Positions 29,205 to 38,852 of a stretch of DNA of 64,000 nt are shown here, piece after piece. Position 1 is the stretch's first letter; the number at the start of each line of letters is the position of its first letter. The position numbers and the translations under genes were made by a program. The stretch spans positions 1 to 64,000 of the forward strand of contig CALMEE010000039.1 in NCBI GenBank assembly GCA_937862885.1. The letters run 5' to 3'. The notes under the pieces were generated by a model that was given only the letters and a program-made list of their open reading frames with translations, had not been told where the DNA came from and made no database searches. This DNA comes from an uncultured Planctomycetaceae bacterium (GTDB lineage: Bacteria; Planctomycetota; Planctomycetia; Pirellulales; Pirellulaceae).

Positions 29205-29891
29205 ATGGCGAGTTACACCATACTTACGATCGAGGACGACTCAGCCATTCGTCGCGGCATTGTCGATTCGCTGACATATTATGGGTATCGTGTGATTGAA
29301 GCGGCGGATGGTGTGCTGGGGAAACAACTGGCCGTTACCGGTGACTACGATTTGTTGCTCTTGGATTTGGCTTTGCCGGGGCTTCCGGGCATGTCGATTT
29401 TGAAGGCCGTACGAGATGCGCGCCCCACGCAACCGATCATTGTGTTGACGGCAAAGGGGGATGAAACCGATCGGATCACTGGTCTAAAGAATGGTGCCGA
29501 CGACTATGTCGTGAAACCGTTCAGTGTAAAAGAACTTGTCGCCCGTGTCGAAGCTGTCTTGCGACGTTCGCCAGAGAGGCCACGTGACATCGAGTCTGTG
29601 GCATTTGACGGAGGCGTGGTTGATTTCGCGCGGCAAGAAATTCGGCACGGTGATGAGCGGGTCGAACTTTCCGAACGAGAAGTCGACTTATTGCGGTATT
29701 TAGCCAGCCATCGCGGCCGAGCCATTTCACGCGAGGAATTATTGTCGAATGTGTGGCGAATTACTCCGCAAGGAACAACAACCCGAACGATTGATATGCA
29801 CATCGCCCGTCTGCGTGAGAAGTTGCGTGACGACCCATCTCATCCACAACTCTTGCTAACCGTGCGTGGAAAAGGCTATATGTTTCGTTGA
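29205..29891 (+). CDS. OmpR/PhoB-family response regulator
   Basis: 228 residues. Receiver domain at residues 1-120 with the acidic pocket (TIEDD), the phosphorylated Asp in LLLLDLALPG at about residue 54, the Thr in VLTAKG and the Lys in YVVKPFS. C-terminal winged-helix DNA-binding domain (about 130-228) with LSEREVDLLRYLASHRG and IDMHIARLREKL. It activates or represses transcription in response to the adjacent kinase gene, which starts 45 bases downstream. Distinct from the PhoB at 42659. Confidence 0.95.
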   Translation: MASYTILTIEDDSAIRRGIVDSLTYYGYRVIEAADGVLGKQLAVTGDYDLLLLDLALPGLPGMSILKAVRDARPTQPIIVLTAKGDETDRITGLKNGADDYVVKPFSVKELVARVEAVLRRSPERPRDIESVAFDGGVVDFARQEIRHGDERVELSEREVDLLRYLASHRGRAISREELLSNVWRITPQGTTTRTIDMHIARLREKLRDDPSHPQLLLTVRGKGYMFR

Positions 29892-29936
29892 ACCATCATC
29901 AAACCTCATTCAGGACTTTAGTTGAGTGGCTGAATC

Positions 29937-31889
29937 ATGAAACAACCTGGACACATTTGGTTGGGCTTCATCATTTGTCTGGCACTGATCCTGCCAACGA
30001 TGGGGTGGCTGACTTACAAAGCGATAGAACTCGATGCACTTCGTGCCGAAGACTATCGGAACACCGAACTCGCACGACGTGAGGCGCAACTTCAAGAGCG
30101 CATCAGCAGTGCCCTGTGGCGTTTGGATTGGGTATTGACTTCGGTAATCGCTGCGGAAGTCGCTCGGCCGTTTTATTTGTACGATTCATTCTATGCAGGT
30201 CCAAATAGCCATACCGATGTTGCCGATCCTTCCAACCTCGGATTCGCGAATTTTATTCCCTCGCCGCTATTGCTCGAGAAAAAGCCGTTTGTCAAACTGC
30301 ATTTTCAGATCGAGGCAAACAATCGGTTCTCCAGCCCGACATGCCCACCCCAAGAGCAATTCGAGTATGCCCTAACTTGCGGCGCTGATTCCGAATGGAT
30401 TTCAAACGCATGTGATGCGCTCGACGTAGCGCGTCGCGCGTTCAACTTCCAGCAATTGCTGGAAAAAAGTTCTTCGACACTGATTCCTTATGGTGACACC
30501 ACGTACAGTTTGCCGGAAAACCAGGGGGGACAATCTTATTCTGTATCGCAAATCCTGCTCCAGAATTCACCTGGCCTCGAAAACGTCTTTGATCAAAGCG
30601 TGCTGAATAATTCAGAGTCCGACACACAGCAGGCGCAGTCGCCGACGAATAAACTCGATTTTCAACGCAACATCATTCAACAACGTGCCAATGTTGAACA
30701 ACAGGCGCGTAATCGCGCGACATTGGCGATCGTTGGTAATGAATTCAAAGAGAAGATGCGACTCATGACGTTGAACCAACTCAATGATGGCGCGAAAGTG
30801 AATGAAGGGGTCATGCGCCCCGTGTGGGTCGGCGAACATTTGTTGCTGCTGCGCTATGTCGATTTTGTTCAGCAGCGCGTAGTCCAGTGCTGCTGGTTAG
30901 ATCGAACTGAAATTGAAAAAAACCTTCTTTCGCAAGTGAGCGACTTATTGCCGCATGCACGGTTGTCACCAATTTATGATATGGAAAATCCTCCTACGGG
31001 TCGCGCATTGGCCACGCTTCCTTATGAAATCGTCGCTGATTTAAGCAATCTGCCGCCAAACACCAATGAATCCTTGAACGATGCTATTGCCGAATGGTCC
31101 AGCGGACTTCGTTTGTCACTCTGGCTCGCTTGGTGTGGATTATTTTTGGGAGCGAGCGCTATCGGGTTGTTATTACACGGCGTCATCAAGTTGAGTGAAC
31201 GTCGCGCAGCATTCGTGTCGGCGGTCACGCACGAACTGCGCACACCTCTCACGACCTTTCGTATGTATGCCGAAATGTTGGCCGATAAAATGTTGCCCTC
31301 CGACGAAAAACGTCAGGAATACGCCAACACGTTGCGCGTCGAATCCAATCGCCTGTCTCACCTTGTTGAGAACGTATTGCAATTCGCCCGTCTCGAACGA
31401 GGATTTCGCGGTGGGCAAAGACAATCAATTCTCATCGGCGATTTAGTAGCTGATATCGAAACACGTTTACAAAATCGTGTGGATGAATCCAAAATGCAAC
31501 TAGTCACGGAAATCGATTTAGCCGTTGCGAAAACGGACGTCGAAACGATCCCCTCAGCCATCGAGCATGTTATATTTAACTTAATCGACAATGCCTGCAA
31601 GTATGCTGGCGATGCGGATGATCGCAGGATCCACCTGACCTGTTCGATACAGGGCAAACAACTTGTTTTCAGCGTGCGCGACCACGGCAAAGGCGTGCAT
31701 CCCTGCCGCGCGCGAGAATTGTTTAAGCCATTCCGCAAATCGGATCAACAGGCTGCCAACTCGGCCAACGGAGTTGGCTTGGGGCTGGCCCTGTGTACGA
31801 AATTGGCACGTGATTTGAAAGGTGTGCTTTGTGTCGATTCCAGCGTGACCGACGGAGCCAAGTTTGACTTGAAGATTCCGCTCCGCTAA
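29937..31889 (+). CDS. Sensor histidine kinase with large periplasmic domain
   Basis: 650 residues. Membrane segment at about residues 9-30, a long extracytoplasmic region of roughly 360 residues with no recognised sensor fold, a second membrane segment near 393-413, and then the kinase core directly, with no HAMP domain seen. The phosphoacceptor His is at about 432 in VTHELRTPLTTF. The N box is NLIDNACKYA, G box DHGKGVHP and G2 box GVGLGLAL. The pair with the regulator at 29205 is one operon. The stimulus is unknown. Confidence 0.93.
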   Translation: MKQPGHIWLGFIICLALILPTMGWLTYKAIELDALRAEDYRNTELARREAQLQERISSALWRLDWVLTSVIAAEVARPFYLYDSFYAGPNSHTDVADPSNLGFANFIPSPLLLEKKPFVKLHFQIEANNRFSSPTCPPQEQFEYALTCGADSEWISNACDALDVARRAFNFQQLLEKSSSTLIPYGDTTYSLPENQGGQSYSVSQILLQNSPGLENVFDQSVLNNSESDTQQAQSPTNKLDFQRNIIQQRANVEQQARNRATLAIVGNEFKEKMRLMTLNQLNDGAKVNEGVMRPVWVGEHLLLLRYVDFVQQRVVQCCWLDRTEIEKNLLSQVSDLLPHARLSPIYDMENPPTGRALATLPYEIVADLSNLPPNTNESLNDAIAEWSSGLRLSLWLAWCGLFLGASAIGLLLHGVIKLSERRAAFVSAVTHELRTPLTTFRMYAEMLADKMLPSDEKRQEYANTLRVESNRLSHLVENVLQFARLERGFRGGQRQSILIGDLVADIETRLQNRVDESKMQLVTEIDLAVAKTDVETIPSAIEHVIFNLIDNACKYAGDADDRRIHLTCSIQGKQLVFSVRDHGKGVHPCRARELFKPFRKSDQQAANSANGVGLGLALCTKLARDLKGVLCVDSSVTDGAKFDLKIPLR

Positions 31890-32012
31890 TTTCGCGCGAT
31901 CCGGCATCTGGACACACCGTGTTGTAGCCTCTAGCATGCCGAACAAGTTTAACAAGAACCAACATTTTTAAATTTGAACTCCTTAATCGACGGCTTTATT
32001 GATGGAGATTTA

Positions 32013-33107
32013 ATGCCAACAGATCGCCGAACTCGAATCGTGAAGTTTGCAATATTCACCTGGCTTGTCCTGTGCGTGTCATGTCCGCCTGGGATGGTCT
32101 TCAGTCAAGAGGATAACCTATGGACCATGCAACAGAGTACCGTGACTTCCAGTTTGCGCGGATTGTCGGTTGTGGACGATCGAGTTGTTTGGGCGAGTGG
32201 AACTGCAGGTACCGTTTTGCGAACCGTGGATGGTGGAGCGACATGGGGCAAGTTGTCAATCGATGCAGCGGCACTCGATTTCCGCGCGATTCACGCGATG
32301 GACGAGTCAACCTGCGTTGTGCTCAGTGCCGGATCCCCTGCCCGTGTGTATCGAACCGAAGACAGTGGGCAAACTTGGAAATTGGTATTCGAACATGGCA
32401 ACGAACGAGCTTTCTTTAATGCTGTCGCCTTCAAGGGTGACTGGGGTATCGGCTTCAGCGATCCGATCAATGGGAGGTTTGAATTGATTCAAACTTCCGA
32501 CGGAGGTAAAAGCTGGAGCGAATTGCCCGCGCGGTATAAACCCTCCTGCCTCGATGGAGAGGCGGGGTTTGCAGCCAGCGGCACATGCATGCGTCTTTTT
32601 GGAGAAAGGTTGTGGATTGGGTTAGGTGGGCAACATGAAATTGGTTATGCCAGAATTATCCACACCAGTTTGCACGATTTGACAGACTGGAAAGAGATTC
32701 GCACGCCGCTAACGTCAGGAGAATCGAGTGGCGTGTTTTCATTAGCTTTCGCCGACGAAAAGAACATGGTCGCTGTCGGCGGTGACTACAAGTTACCTGA
32801 CCAGTCGTCCAAGAATGTCGTCTACAGCGAAGACGGCGGTTTGACTTGGCAGATGGTTCAAGATTCGCCCCCGTCAGGATATCGATCAGCAGTCGCGTTT
32901 TGTTCCAGTCCGGACCGGGAAGCCATCGCTGTTTGTGTGGGCCCCAACGGTACTGATGCGTCTTTCGATTTTGGGAAAACGTGGCGGAGGATTAGCGACG
33001 TGGGATTTCATGCCATCGATTTCTCGCATTCCGGTAACGCTGGTTGGGCCGTCGGTTCCGACGGCAGGATTGCCAAAATCAAAGTCGATCGGCTAACGAG
33101 CAAGTGA
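32013..33107 (+). CDS. Exported YCF48/BNR-repeat protein
   Basis: 364 residues from ATG 32013, chosen because TGGAG lies at 32003-32007; the frame continues upstream to TTG 31974. A signal peptide is present (VKFAIFTWLVLCVSCPPGMV). The body shows Asp-box/BNR and YCF48-like blades (RTVDGGATWGKLSID, RTEDSGQTWKLVFEH, QTSDGGKSWSELPARYKP, YSEDGGLTWQMVQ, FDFGKTWRRISDV), so a beta propeller is likely. In plants and cyanobacteria YCF48 helps photosystem II assembly, but planctomycete homologues have no known job and photosynthesis is not implied. It follows the kinase gene by about 120 bases. Confidence 0.85.
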   Translation: MPTDRRTRIVKFAIFTWLVLCVSCPPGMVFSQEDNLWTMQQSTVTSSLRGLSVVDDRVVWASGTAGTVLRTVDGGATWGKLSIDAAALDFRAIHAMDESTCVVLSAGSPARVYRTEDSGQTWKLVFEHGNERAFFNAVAFKGDWGIGFSDPINGRFELIQTSDGGKSWSELPARYKPSCLDGEAGFAASGTCMRLFGERLWIGLGGQHEIGYARIIHTSLHDLTDWKEIRTPLTSGESSGVFSLAFADEKNMVAVGGDYKLPDQSSKNVVYSEDGGLTWQMVQDSPPSGYRSAVAFCSSPDREAIAVCVGPNGTDASFDFGKTWRRISDVGFHAIDFSHSGNAGWAVGSDGRIAKIKVDRLTSK

Positions 33108-33707
33108 CGGTTTTTTGATGGCAGTGACTCAGTCAGCGTATGAGTGGAAACGTCCGCAGTGAATGCATCGAACAAATCTGGTCGTGATTCCACTGCTTTT
33201 TCTAATATGCGTCTGCTGGACAATTACCATGGCATTTTTGTGTCATGGCCGCGCGATTTGGCGAACTTGGGGAGTCTTTCGTCGTCATTGTTTGGCGGAC
33301 TTGTCCAAAGCCATGCACTTTGCTCGGCGAGTACAATGGCCAACATGCGAGATCCTGCGTCACGAAACGCGTACTTGAACCGGATCCAGACGGCGCACAT
33401 GTCAAGGAATTGTCGCCGTTGCAAGCCACCCGACCAAAATCAAAAACGTGCCGTGGCCTATTTTATCGTGAGAGTACGAATCAACTCAGTTCAAGCTTGT
33501 AAAATCCCTGATCTTAATGAGAAATTCAAAACAAAATACTTGCTTTCAATCTCCGACTTTCGTATCCTGAATGTGAAAGAAAAATCCGCTGAAAAGTGGA
33601 AAATCAAGGCTGAGTTGGCCGGTTTTGTCCTACGGAATGGATTGAGCCCCCAAGCATTCATTCGCTCTAGTTCTGGTTAGAAATCAAGTTATTTGAGGAG
33701 TACACTA
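33108..33707. other. Intergenic, nothing secure
   Basis: About 600 bases. A 178-codon frame runs through it (33144-33680) but no domain, start context or sensible composition supports it. The end has GAGGAG at 33695-33700, the Shine-Dalgarno of the DUF1559 gene. Confidence 0.45.
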
Positions 33708-34766
33708 ATGTCCTTACGAAACAGCCGATCGGGTTTTACCCTGATCGAATTATTGGTTGTCATTGCCGTGATCGGCATTTTGATGGCCATGTTAATGCCG
33801 GCAGTGCAGCAGGTCCGCGAGGCCGCTCGCCGAACGAATTGTTCCAGTAACATTCGTCAATTGGCGATTGCTGCGACAAACTACGAAGGAAGATTCAAAC
33901 GACTTCCGGATGGGTTGTGGTGTTCACTGCAAGATACCTCGGCTCCGTCCCCGGTCTACAATCTGCAATATTATTCGCGGAACCTGTTCCAGCTCATTTT
34001 GCCTGACATCGAGCAAGAAAACATTTACAAACGATGGAACTTCACACAGACCCGTCAGGCCGCTGTTTCGAATACCTTGGACCCCGCGACGGGTCAAGTC
34101 GGACAGGGCTCGATCACAGCTGTGCGGATCCCGGCTTACATCTGTCCTTCGGATGTGGACATCGATGTGTCGTTTGAACACAACTTCTCGAATATTGGAT
34201 ACTCTCGAGGTTGGATGGGTATCGGCAGCTATCTCGGTAACGGAGGAACCTTTTCGACTTACGCCGGTGACGTGAACATGCGCTCCGATGGCGCGTTTTT
34301 TATGACCGGACCGGGATCGAAGCCCTTCACCAATCAAAACAATCTTCGCCCCAATGATCGAGCTGCGAACCATGCACAATTCCGCGATGGCACTTCGAGA
34401 ACTTTCTTATTCGGCGAACGATATCATGTCGACCAAAATTTTGACTCGATTTTAGTTCCAAGCCATGCTCGGTTCCCGATCCGTGGTTTTGGAGCGTGGG
34501 GTTGGGTTGGCGGTTTTAATGGAACGGCACAGGTTCTAGGTAGCACGGCAGTTCCATTGAACTACACTACTCCTGCAACTGCCACAGCCAACTTTACCTT
34601 TGTTGATGCTAGATTGTCTGCTTTCGGCAGCGGTCATCCGGCTGGGGCCAATTTTGCTTTCGCTGATGGTTCAACAACGTTCATCGCCGATATCATCGAC
34701 TACGATACCTATAGAGCCTTGAGCACACGTCGCGGTAACGAGATCATTTTTGGAACTCTTGATTAG
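33708..34766 (+). CDS. DUF1559 prepilin-like protein
   Basis: 352 residues from ATG 33708 (eight bases after GAGGAG). The N-terminus is a type IV prepilin signal: SRSGFTLIELLVVIAVIGIL, followed by the planctomycete-typical VQQVREAARRTNC. The rest is the DUF1559 (H-X9-DG type) region with RRLPDGLWC near residue 70, ICPSD near 150, and the C-terminal hallmark GSGHPAGANFAFADGSTTFI. Such genes exist in dozens of copies in planctomycetes and are thought to be pseudopilins or surface proteins; the function is unclear. A strong terminator follows. Confidence 0.94.
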   Translation: MSLRNSRSGFTLIELLVVIAVIGILMAMLMPAVQQVREAARRTNCSSNIRQLAIAATNYEGRFKRLPDGLWCSLQDTSAPSPVYNLQYYSRNLFQLILPDIEQENIYKRWNFTQTRQAAVSNTLDPATGQVGQGSITAVRIPAYICPSDVDIDVSFEHNFSNIGYSRGWMGIGSYLGNGGTFSTYAGDVNMRSDGAFFMTGPGSKPFTNQNNLRPNDRAANHAQFRDGTSRTFLFGERYHVDQNFDSILVPSHARFPIRGFGAWGWVGGFNGTAQVLGSTAVPLNYTTPATATANFTFVDARLSAFGSGHPAGANFAFADGSTTFIADIIDYDTYRALSTRRGNEIIFGTLD

Positions 34767-35183
34767 TTGTACCGCCATTGGATAATGGCTTAACTTGGAA
34801 AATCATGAAACTACAGGCCCTTGTTCGCCTGTAGTTTTTTTGTTGGGTTTGTCAGCCAGTGCCATCAATCGGATTCCCTCAAGTCCGGGGAAAGTCGGTT
34901 TTCGCTGAACAATAATTCAGTCGGTCGTACATTTTCATCGGACTTCAGGGCATATAAATTGGTGTTGGTCTAACCATCCGCTGAACCGACAAACTCCATG
35001 ATCTGCGTGAATGGTCTAAGCTGAACGACTGCGGTTGGCATGAATTCAAAATACTGGAGTATTTGAAGTTTGAATGAAGCGTATCATTCCTGGTTCCGAA
35101 CTGCTTGAGTTGCCTTCCAAATTCGTCTATACTTCGAAGGAGTTCGTAAGTTGATCGAAGTTTTTGCGATTCGAGAAGTTGAT
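34767..35183. other. Intergenic, terminator only
   Basis: About 415 bases. Apart from the terminator at 34808-34841 no gene or repeat is seen. Confidence 0.5.
34808..34841 (+). terminator. Intrinsic terminator after DUF1559 gene
   Basis: AAACTACAGGC (34808-34818) pairs perfectly with GCCTGTAGTTT (34827-34837) across an 8-base loop, and the run of T continues to 34841. It ends the DUF1559 transcript. Confidence 0.9.
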
Positions 35184-35696
35184 ATGCCTGCATGCCGTTT
35201 TGTCAAGTTCGTCGTTATTTGTTTGCTGGTCTGCCAGTTTGCCGGATGTGGTCCTTGGGTGCCAAAGTTGGCGGAAACGACAGGCAAAGTCACCATGAAT
35301 GGTGAGCCCCTGAATCAAATTAAATTGACCATTGCACCCGATGCCGAATTTGGGGCTAAAGGACGAGTGTCTTTGGCTATCACGGATGCTAACGGGTCAT
35401 TCGACGCAATGTATAACCAGGGGGGCGGCAAGCCGGATCTTCGTGGCTGCGCCGTTGGTCGAGTCCGCATTGTTCTAGAAGATCTGATCGCCGCCGATGC
35501 GGGTCGAAGTCGTGATAGTTACGACGAAGATGGTAATGCTAATTTCGAAAACCGGATTGCCGAAATTTTTCGCAGCACGCAGACAACGCCGCTAAAGTTC
35601 GAGATCGTTGCTGGTACCAATCAACTCAATATCGAACTTTCGGATTACAGCACGGAATTAGGCGAGCAATTCGACCGCGATCAAGACGAAGATTAA
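35184..35696 (+). CDS. Small lipoprotein with transthyretin-like region
   Basis: 170 residues from ATG 35184. Lipobox FAGC (Cys about residue 20). After the signal comes ETTGKVTMNGEPLNQIKLTI, the pattern of the short carboxypeptidase-regulatory or transthyretin-like proteins typical of planctomycetes, in which a new-peptide domain starts GxVxxxGxPL. C-terminal part acidic. Function unknown; probably attached to the inner or outer membrane. Same orientation as phoR, which starts about 90 bases downstream. Confidence 0.8.
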   Translation: MPACRFVKFVVICLLVCQFAGCGPWVPKLAETTGKVTMNGEPLNQIKLTIAPDAEFGAKGRVSLAITDANGSFDAMYNQGGGKPDLRGCAVGRVRIVLEDLIAADAGRSRDSYDEDGNANFENRIAEIFRSTQTTPLKFEIVAGTNQLNIELSDYSTELGEQFDRDQDED

Positions 35697-35788
35697 TTCT
35701 TTTGGCGGTGGAATGATCAATTGGGCCGGATTCACCCGGTTCGTTGCCAAAGTTATGGGCCTGCGGGCGTATCGGGCGTATTAAGTTC

Positions 35789-37174
35789 ATGAGCCGATTG
35801 TTTTTGCGTATCGGGATCGCGACCGTTATCGCACAACTTGTTGTGGTGTGGGTTGTGTATGTGACAGGAGGAGCAATTTCTTATGCGCTACCGACTTCTT
35901 TGTTTGTGCTGATCATCTGGTTAGCCATTTGCTATCAATGGCTGCGACCGCTGGGTGAACTTGAGCGCCATCTTTCTCGTGTCTCCAACCATCAGGCTTT
36001 CTCGTCTCGACGTAACCACATTTTTCAATGGTTGCAGGAGCGATTGGAGTATTTGGAAATGGAATTGGAACGTCGCACGATGGAACTGGCCACAAATCGC
36101 GAACAGTTCGATGCGGTATTGAGTGGCATGAACGAAGGTGTGATCGCGATTGACGAGACGGGCAAGGTTCTGTACCTGAATCGAGCAGCACGTCGAATCC
36201 TTTCAATTCCGACTGGGGCCTCAACTGGCAAGTTTTTGGCCGGGCTTGTCAGATACGAAGCCGTGCAAAAGGCAACCGACGAAGCGTTGGCAACTCGCAA
36301 AATCGTGAACACCAGCTTCACAACTCATGATGCCGAACCAAAACAAGTTCGGCTGCGGGTCGCACCGATGGCTGGAAATCCGTTTCCGGGAATTACTTTG
36401 GTATTCCATGATGTCACCGAATTGGCTCGCTTGGAGACCATTCGGCGCGACTTCGTCGCGAATGTGTCGCATGAGTTAAAAACGCCTTTGGCTTCGATAA
36501 AAGCCTATGCCGAAACGTTGCAGCTCGGTGCGATCAATAAATCACCGGAAAATTTGCGATTTGTCAGGCAGATCGAACAGCAAGCGGATGTGCTCGACCA
36601 GCAAATTCAGGATCTGTTGCACTTGGCCCGCGTTGAATCGGGGCGCGAGTCGTTTCAATATGAGTCCGTTGACCTAGTTGCGGTCTGCCGTGAAAGCTAT
36701 GAACACTTTCGCGATGAAGCGGCGGTTAAGAACGTGACAATCTCGTTTGAGTGTAATATCGATGTCGGCGGCCAAGGACTCGTGTGGGCTGATCAAGATG
36801 CGCTGCGCACAATCGTTGATAATTTGGTGAGCAACGCGATTCGGTACAGTCGGCCTGAGCACCAAGCGTCTCGTAAGGGAGAAGTGAAAGTCTCAATTCA
36901 TGAGCAAGATAAACAAGTGATTGTTGAAGTTACCGACCAAGGAGTCGGAATTGCTCCAGAACATCAACAGCGCATCTTCGAGCGTTTCTTTCGCGTGGAT
37001 CCGGCCCGCTCACGCGAACAAGGTGGAACTGGATTGGGCTTGGCAATTGTCAAACATCTGTCCAACGCATTTGGCGGCGAAATTGAACTGAAGAGTAAAT
37101 TGGGCGTGGGCAGCACATTCCGCTTGACATTGCCCAGCTATCAAGTGGCGGTTCAAGCGACACCTGCCCTGTAG
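35789..37174 (+). CDS. phoR: Phosphate sensor histidine kinase PhoR
   Basis: 461 residues from ATG 35789; a TTG at 35744 is upstream in frame. Two short membrane segments within residues 1-55, no large periplasmic domain, as usual for PhoR. A linker, then a PAS domain (about 105-215: FDAVLSGMNEGVIAIDETGK), and the kinase core: H box FVANVSHELKTPLASIKAYA, N box TIVDNLVSNAIRYS, G boxes TDQGVGIAPEHQQRIFERF and GGTGLGLAIVKHL. It should phosphorylate PhoB (42659) under phosphate limitation and be silenced by the Pst complex with PhoU. It is upstream of pstS and separated from it by the Pho box region. Confidence 0.88.
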   Translation: MSRLFLRIGIATVIAQLVVVWVVYVTGGAISYALPTSLFVLIIWLAICYQWLRPLGELERHLSRVSNHQAFSSRRNHIFQWLQERLEYLEMELERRTMELATNREQFDAVLSGMNEGVIAIDETGKVLYLNRAARRILSIPTGASTGKFLAGLVRYEAVQKATDEALATRKIVNTSFTTHDAEPKQVRLRVAPMAGNPFPGITLVFHDVTELARLETIRRDFVANVSHELKTPLASIKAYAETLQLGAINKSPENLRFVRQIEQQADVLDQQIQDLLHLARVESGRESFQYESVDLVAVCRESYEHFRDEAAVKNVTISFECNIDVGGQGLVWADQDALRTIVDNLVSNAIRYSRPEHQASRKGEVKVSIHEQDKQVIVEVTDQGVGIAPEHQQRIFERFFRVDPARSREQGGTGLGLAIVKHLSNAFGGEIELKSKLGVGSTFRLTLPSYQVAVQATPAL

Positions 37175-37256
37175 TTTGCAGCCGTGCCGATACTCGATGA
37201 ACGCAGACTGAATACTTGCTCCGGCTACACGCCCACGCAATGATATCTTGCACTCA

Positions 37257-37421
37257 ATGAAATCGGACTCGTACTTCTTGATCGAACGTACAGCCGTTTT
37301 TCCATTAGGTGTACGATTACCGCCAAAGCGAAGTATGAGTACGACTTTACGTTGGGGTAGCGAGCGAAATGTCAAAGAAACCCGTCAACGCCTCCGACGT
37401 GACAATCTCGGTGTGGTTTGA
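37257..37421 (+). CDS. Possible 54-residue basic protein
   Basis: Starts ATG at 37257 and ends TGA at 37421. The product is Arg-rich and begins MKSDSYFLIERTAVFPLGVR. No family, no clear Shine-Dalgarno, and it may be chance; listed because it fills much of the gap before the Pho box. Confidence 0.18.
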   Translation: MKSDSYFLIERTAVFPLGVRLPPKRSMSTTLRWGSERNVKETRQRLRRDNLGVV

Positions 37422-37491
37422 CTGTAATCGCTTCTAGTTTTGTACGACTATCGGACAAAATTTATCGTGATTGGCATCGACTTATTCCCGT

Positions 37492-37524
37492 CTTAATTAT
37501 TTCTTAACAAATTCTTAACATCCA
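37492..37524 (+). promoter_or_regulatory. Pho box (three 11-base direct repeats)
   Basis: Three successive 11-base units: CTTAATTATTT (37492-37502), CTTAACAAATT (37503-37513) and CTTAACATCCA (37514-37524). TTAACA-like hexamers at 11-base spacing are the classic PhoB/PhoP binding pattern. The site is 78 bases before the pstS ATG, as expected for phosphate-starvation control by the PhoB encoded at 42659. Confidence 0.82.
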
Positions 37525-37601
37525 ATATTTAACTTGATGAAGGATGAAGATTGTGAGTTGACCTCGTAAATCTTTATTCGTGGTTTGAAATCAGGAACAA
37601 G

Positions 37602-38741
37602 ATGCCATTGATGAATCGCGCGGCGATGGAAATTTTTTCGAGAAATAATAGCCTGTTGATCGTGACCCTCGGTTTGGTCACGTGTTTAGGCTGTCATCGG
37701 GGCATTTCTATCGGTCACCCAGGGGGATCGAATTTGTATGGTGTCGTATCTATTGAGGGGTCGAGTACGGTCGAGCCTATTTCGCGTCGTGCACGTGAGA
37801 AATTCAATGAGTTGCATCCTAATGTGAACTTGTTGTCCAGCGGTAAAGGAACTGGTAACGGATTGGTGGCTCTATCTCGGAAGGAAGTTGACATCGCCAA
37901 GACATCTCGACCGATCACCTGGCAAGAAGCAGAGGCGTGCCGTCTTTCCGGAGTACAATTTTTCGAAATACCGATCGCGTACGATGGTTTAACAATTGTT
38001 GTAAACCGAGCGAATGAGTTTGTTGATGCCTTGACGCTTGAGCAGCTTGTGCAGATATTTCGTCAGGATCGGGCCGCTCGGCTATGGAGCGATATTGATC
38101 CGACTTGGCCGCACGAGCCAATTGTGGTTTACGCTGCTGGAATTGCTTCTGGAACGCATGATTATTTTGTGGAGATGATCAGTCAACAGTCTGGGTATCG
38201 CCTGCGTTCGGATGAACAGATTACGTTGAGTGAGGATGACCGCGTTTTGATTCGCGGGATTAAGGAAGATCCATACGCCATCGGTTTTTTTGGCTTTGCC
38301 TATTATCAACCTGAACGAGAGAATCTTCGCGCAGTGAGGATCGAGAATCCGTATGGAGTTGCCATTGAACCAACGGCCGAATCAATTTCGTCGGGTGAGT
38401 ATACCCCCTTTAGTCGACCACTGTTTATCTATGTGAATGCGGAGTCATTTCGTCGCTGGGAAGTCAAAGAATTTGTGAAGTTCTGGTTAGAACATGCTTC
38501 GCAGATCGCATTGGATGCGGGAAGTGTGCCGCTACCCGAGGAGATTTACGACCTGAGCAAGCAACGCTTGGAGTCTGGATCTTCTGATCAAGTTGGAACG
38601 CACTTCTTGGATCTCGAAGGCAAAAGCCGTAAGGGATCCCTCTTCGAAATTTACAAGTCCCATTATTTGCATGGGACTGGAGGAGACCAACCGACAAGTG
38701 AAAACTCGCGCGAACCGGATTTTGATTACTTAGAGAACTGA
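37602..38741 (+). CDS. pstS: Phosphate-binding lipoprotein PstS
   Basis: 379 residues. Lipobox CLGC (Cys about residue 31), so it is membrane-anchored, as in many non-enteric bacteria. The phosphate-binding signature is SIEGSSTVEPIS with the SSGKGTGNGLVALSRKEVDI stretch, followed by KTSRPITWQE, IPIAYDGLTIVVN, and AGIASGTHDYFVEMI, whose TSxD-type loops bind the anion. The C-terminal half covers the second lobe. It delivers phosphate to PstCAB. AGGA at about 37592 gives a good ribosome site. Start of the pst operon downstream of a Pho box. Confidence 0.95.
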   Translation: MPLMNRAAMEIFSRNNSLLIVTLGLVTCLGCHRGISIGHPGGSNLYGVVSIEGSSTVEPISRRAREKFNELHPNVNLLSSGKGTGNGLVALSRKEVDIAKTSRPITWQEAEACRLSGVQFFEIPIAYDGLTIVVNRANEFVDALTLEQLVQIFRQDRAARLWSDIDPTWPHEPIVVYAAGIASGTHDYFVEMISQQSGYRLRSDEQITLSEDDRVLIRGIKEDPYAIGFFGFAYYQPERENLRAVRIENPYGVAIEPTAESISSGEYTPFSRPLFIYVNAESFRRWEVKEFVKFWLEHASQIALDAGSVPLPEEIYDLSKQRLESGSSDQVGTHFLDLEGKSRKGSLFEIYKSHYLHGTGGDQPTSENSREPDFDYLEN

Positions 38742-38852
38742 CCGAAAGGCAAAATGTCCTTGTTTGATCGATGAAGAATGATCGACCAGCAAACCTATTG
38801 TCGCATAACACTGAAATTGACTCTCCCTTGTTCCTAGTCCACTGACACATTT

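Larger units (their letters stand above)
37175..37601. other. Pst promoter region
   Basis: About 425 bases between phoR and pstS, with the Pho box near its end. A 54-codon plus-strand frame at 37257-37421 has a basic, fairly protein-like composition but no recognised domain. Confidence 0.5.

Noticed and set aside
33144-33680. 178-codon frame before the DUF1559 gene
   Set aside because: No recognised motif, GTG start without Shine-Dalgarno; probably chance in an AT-rich gap.
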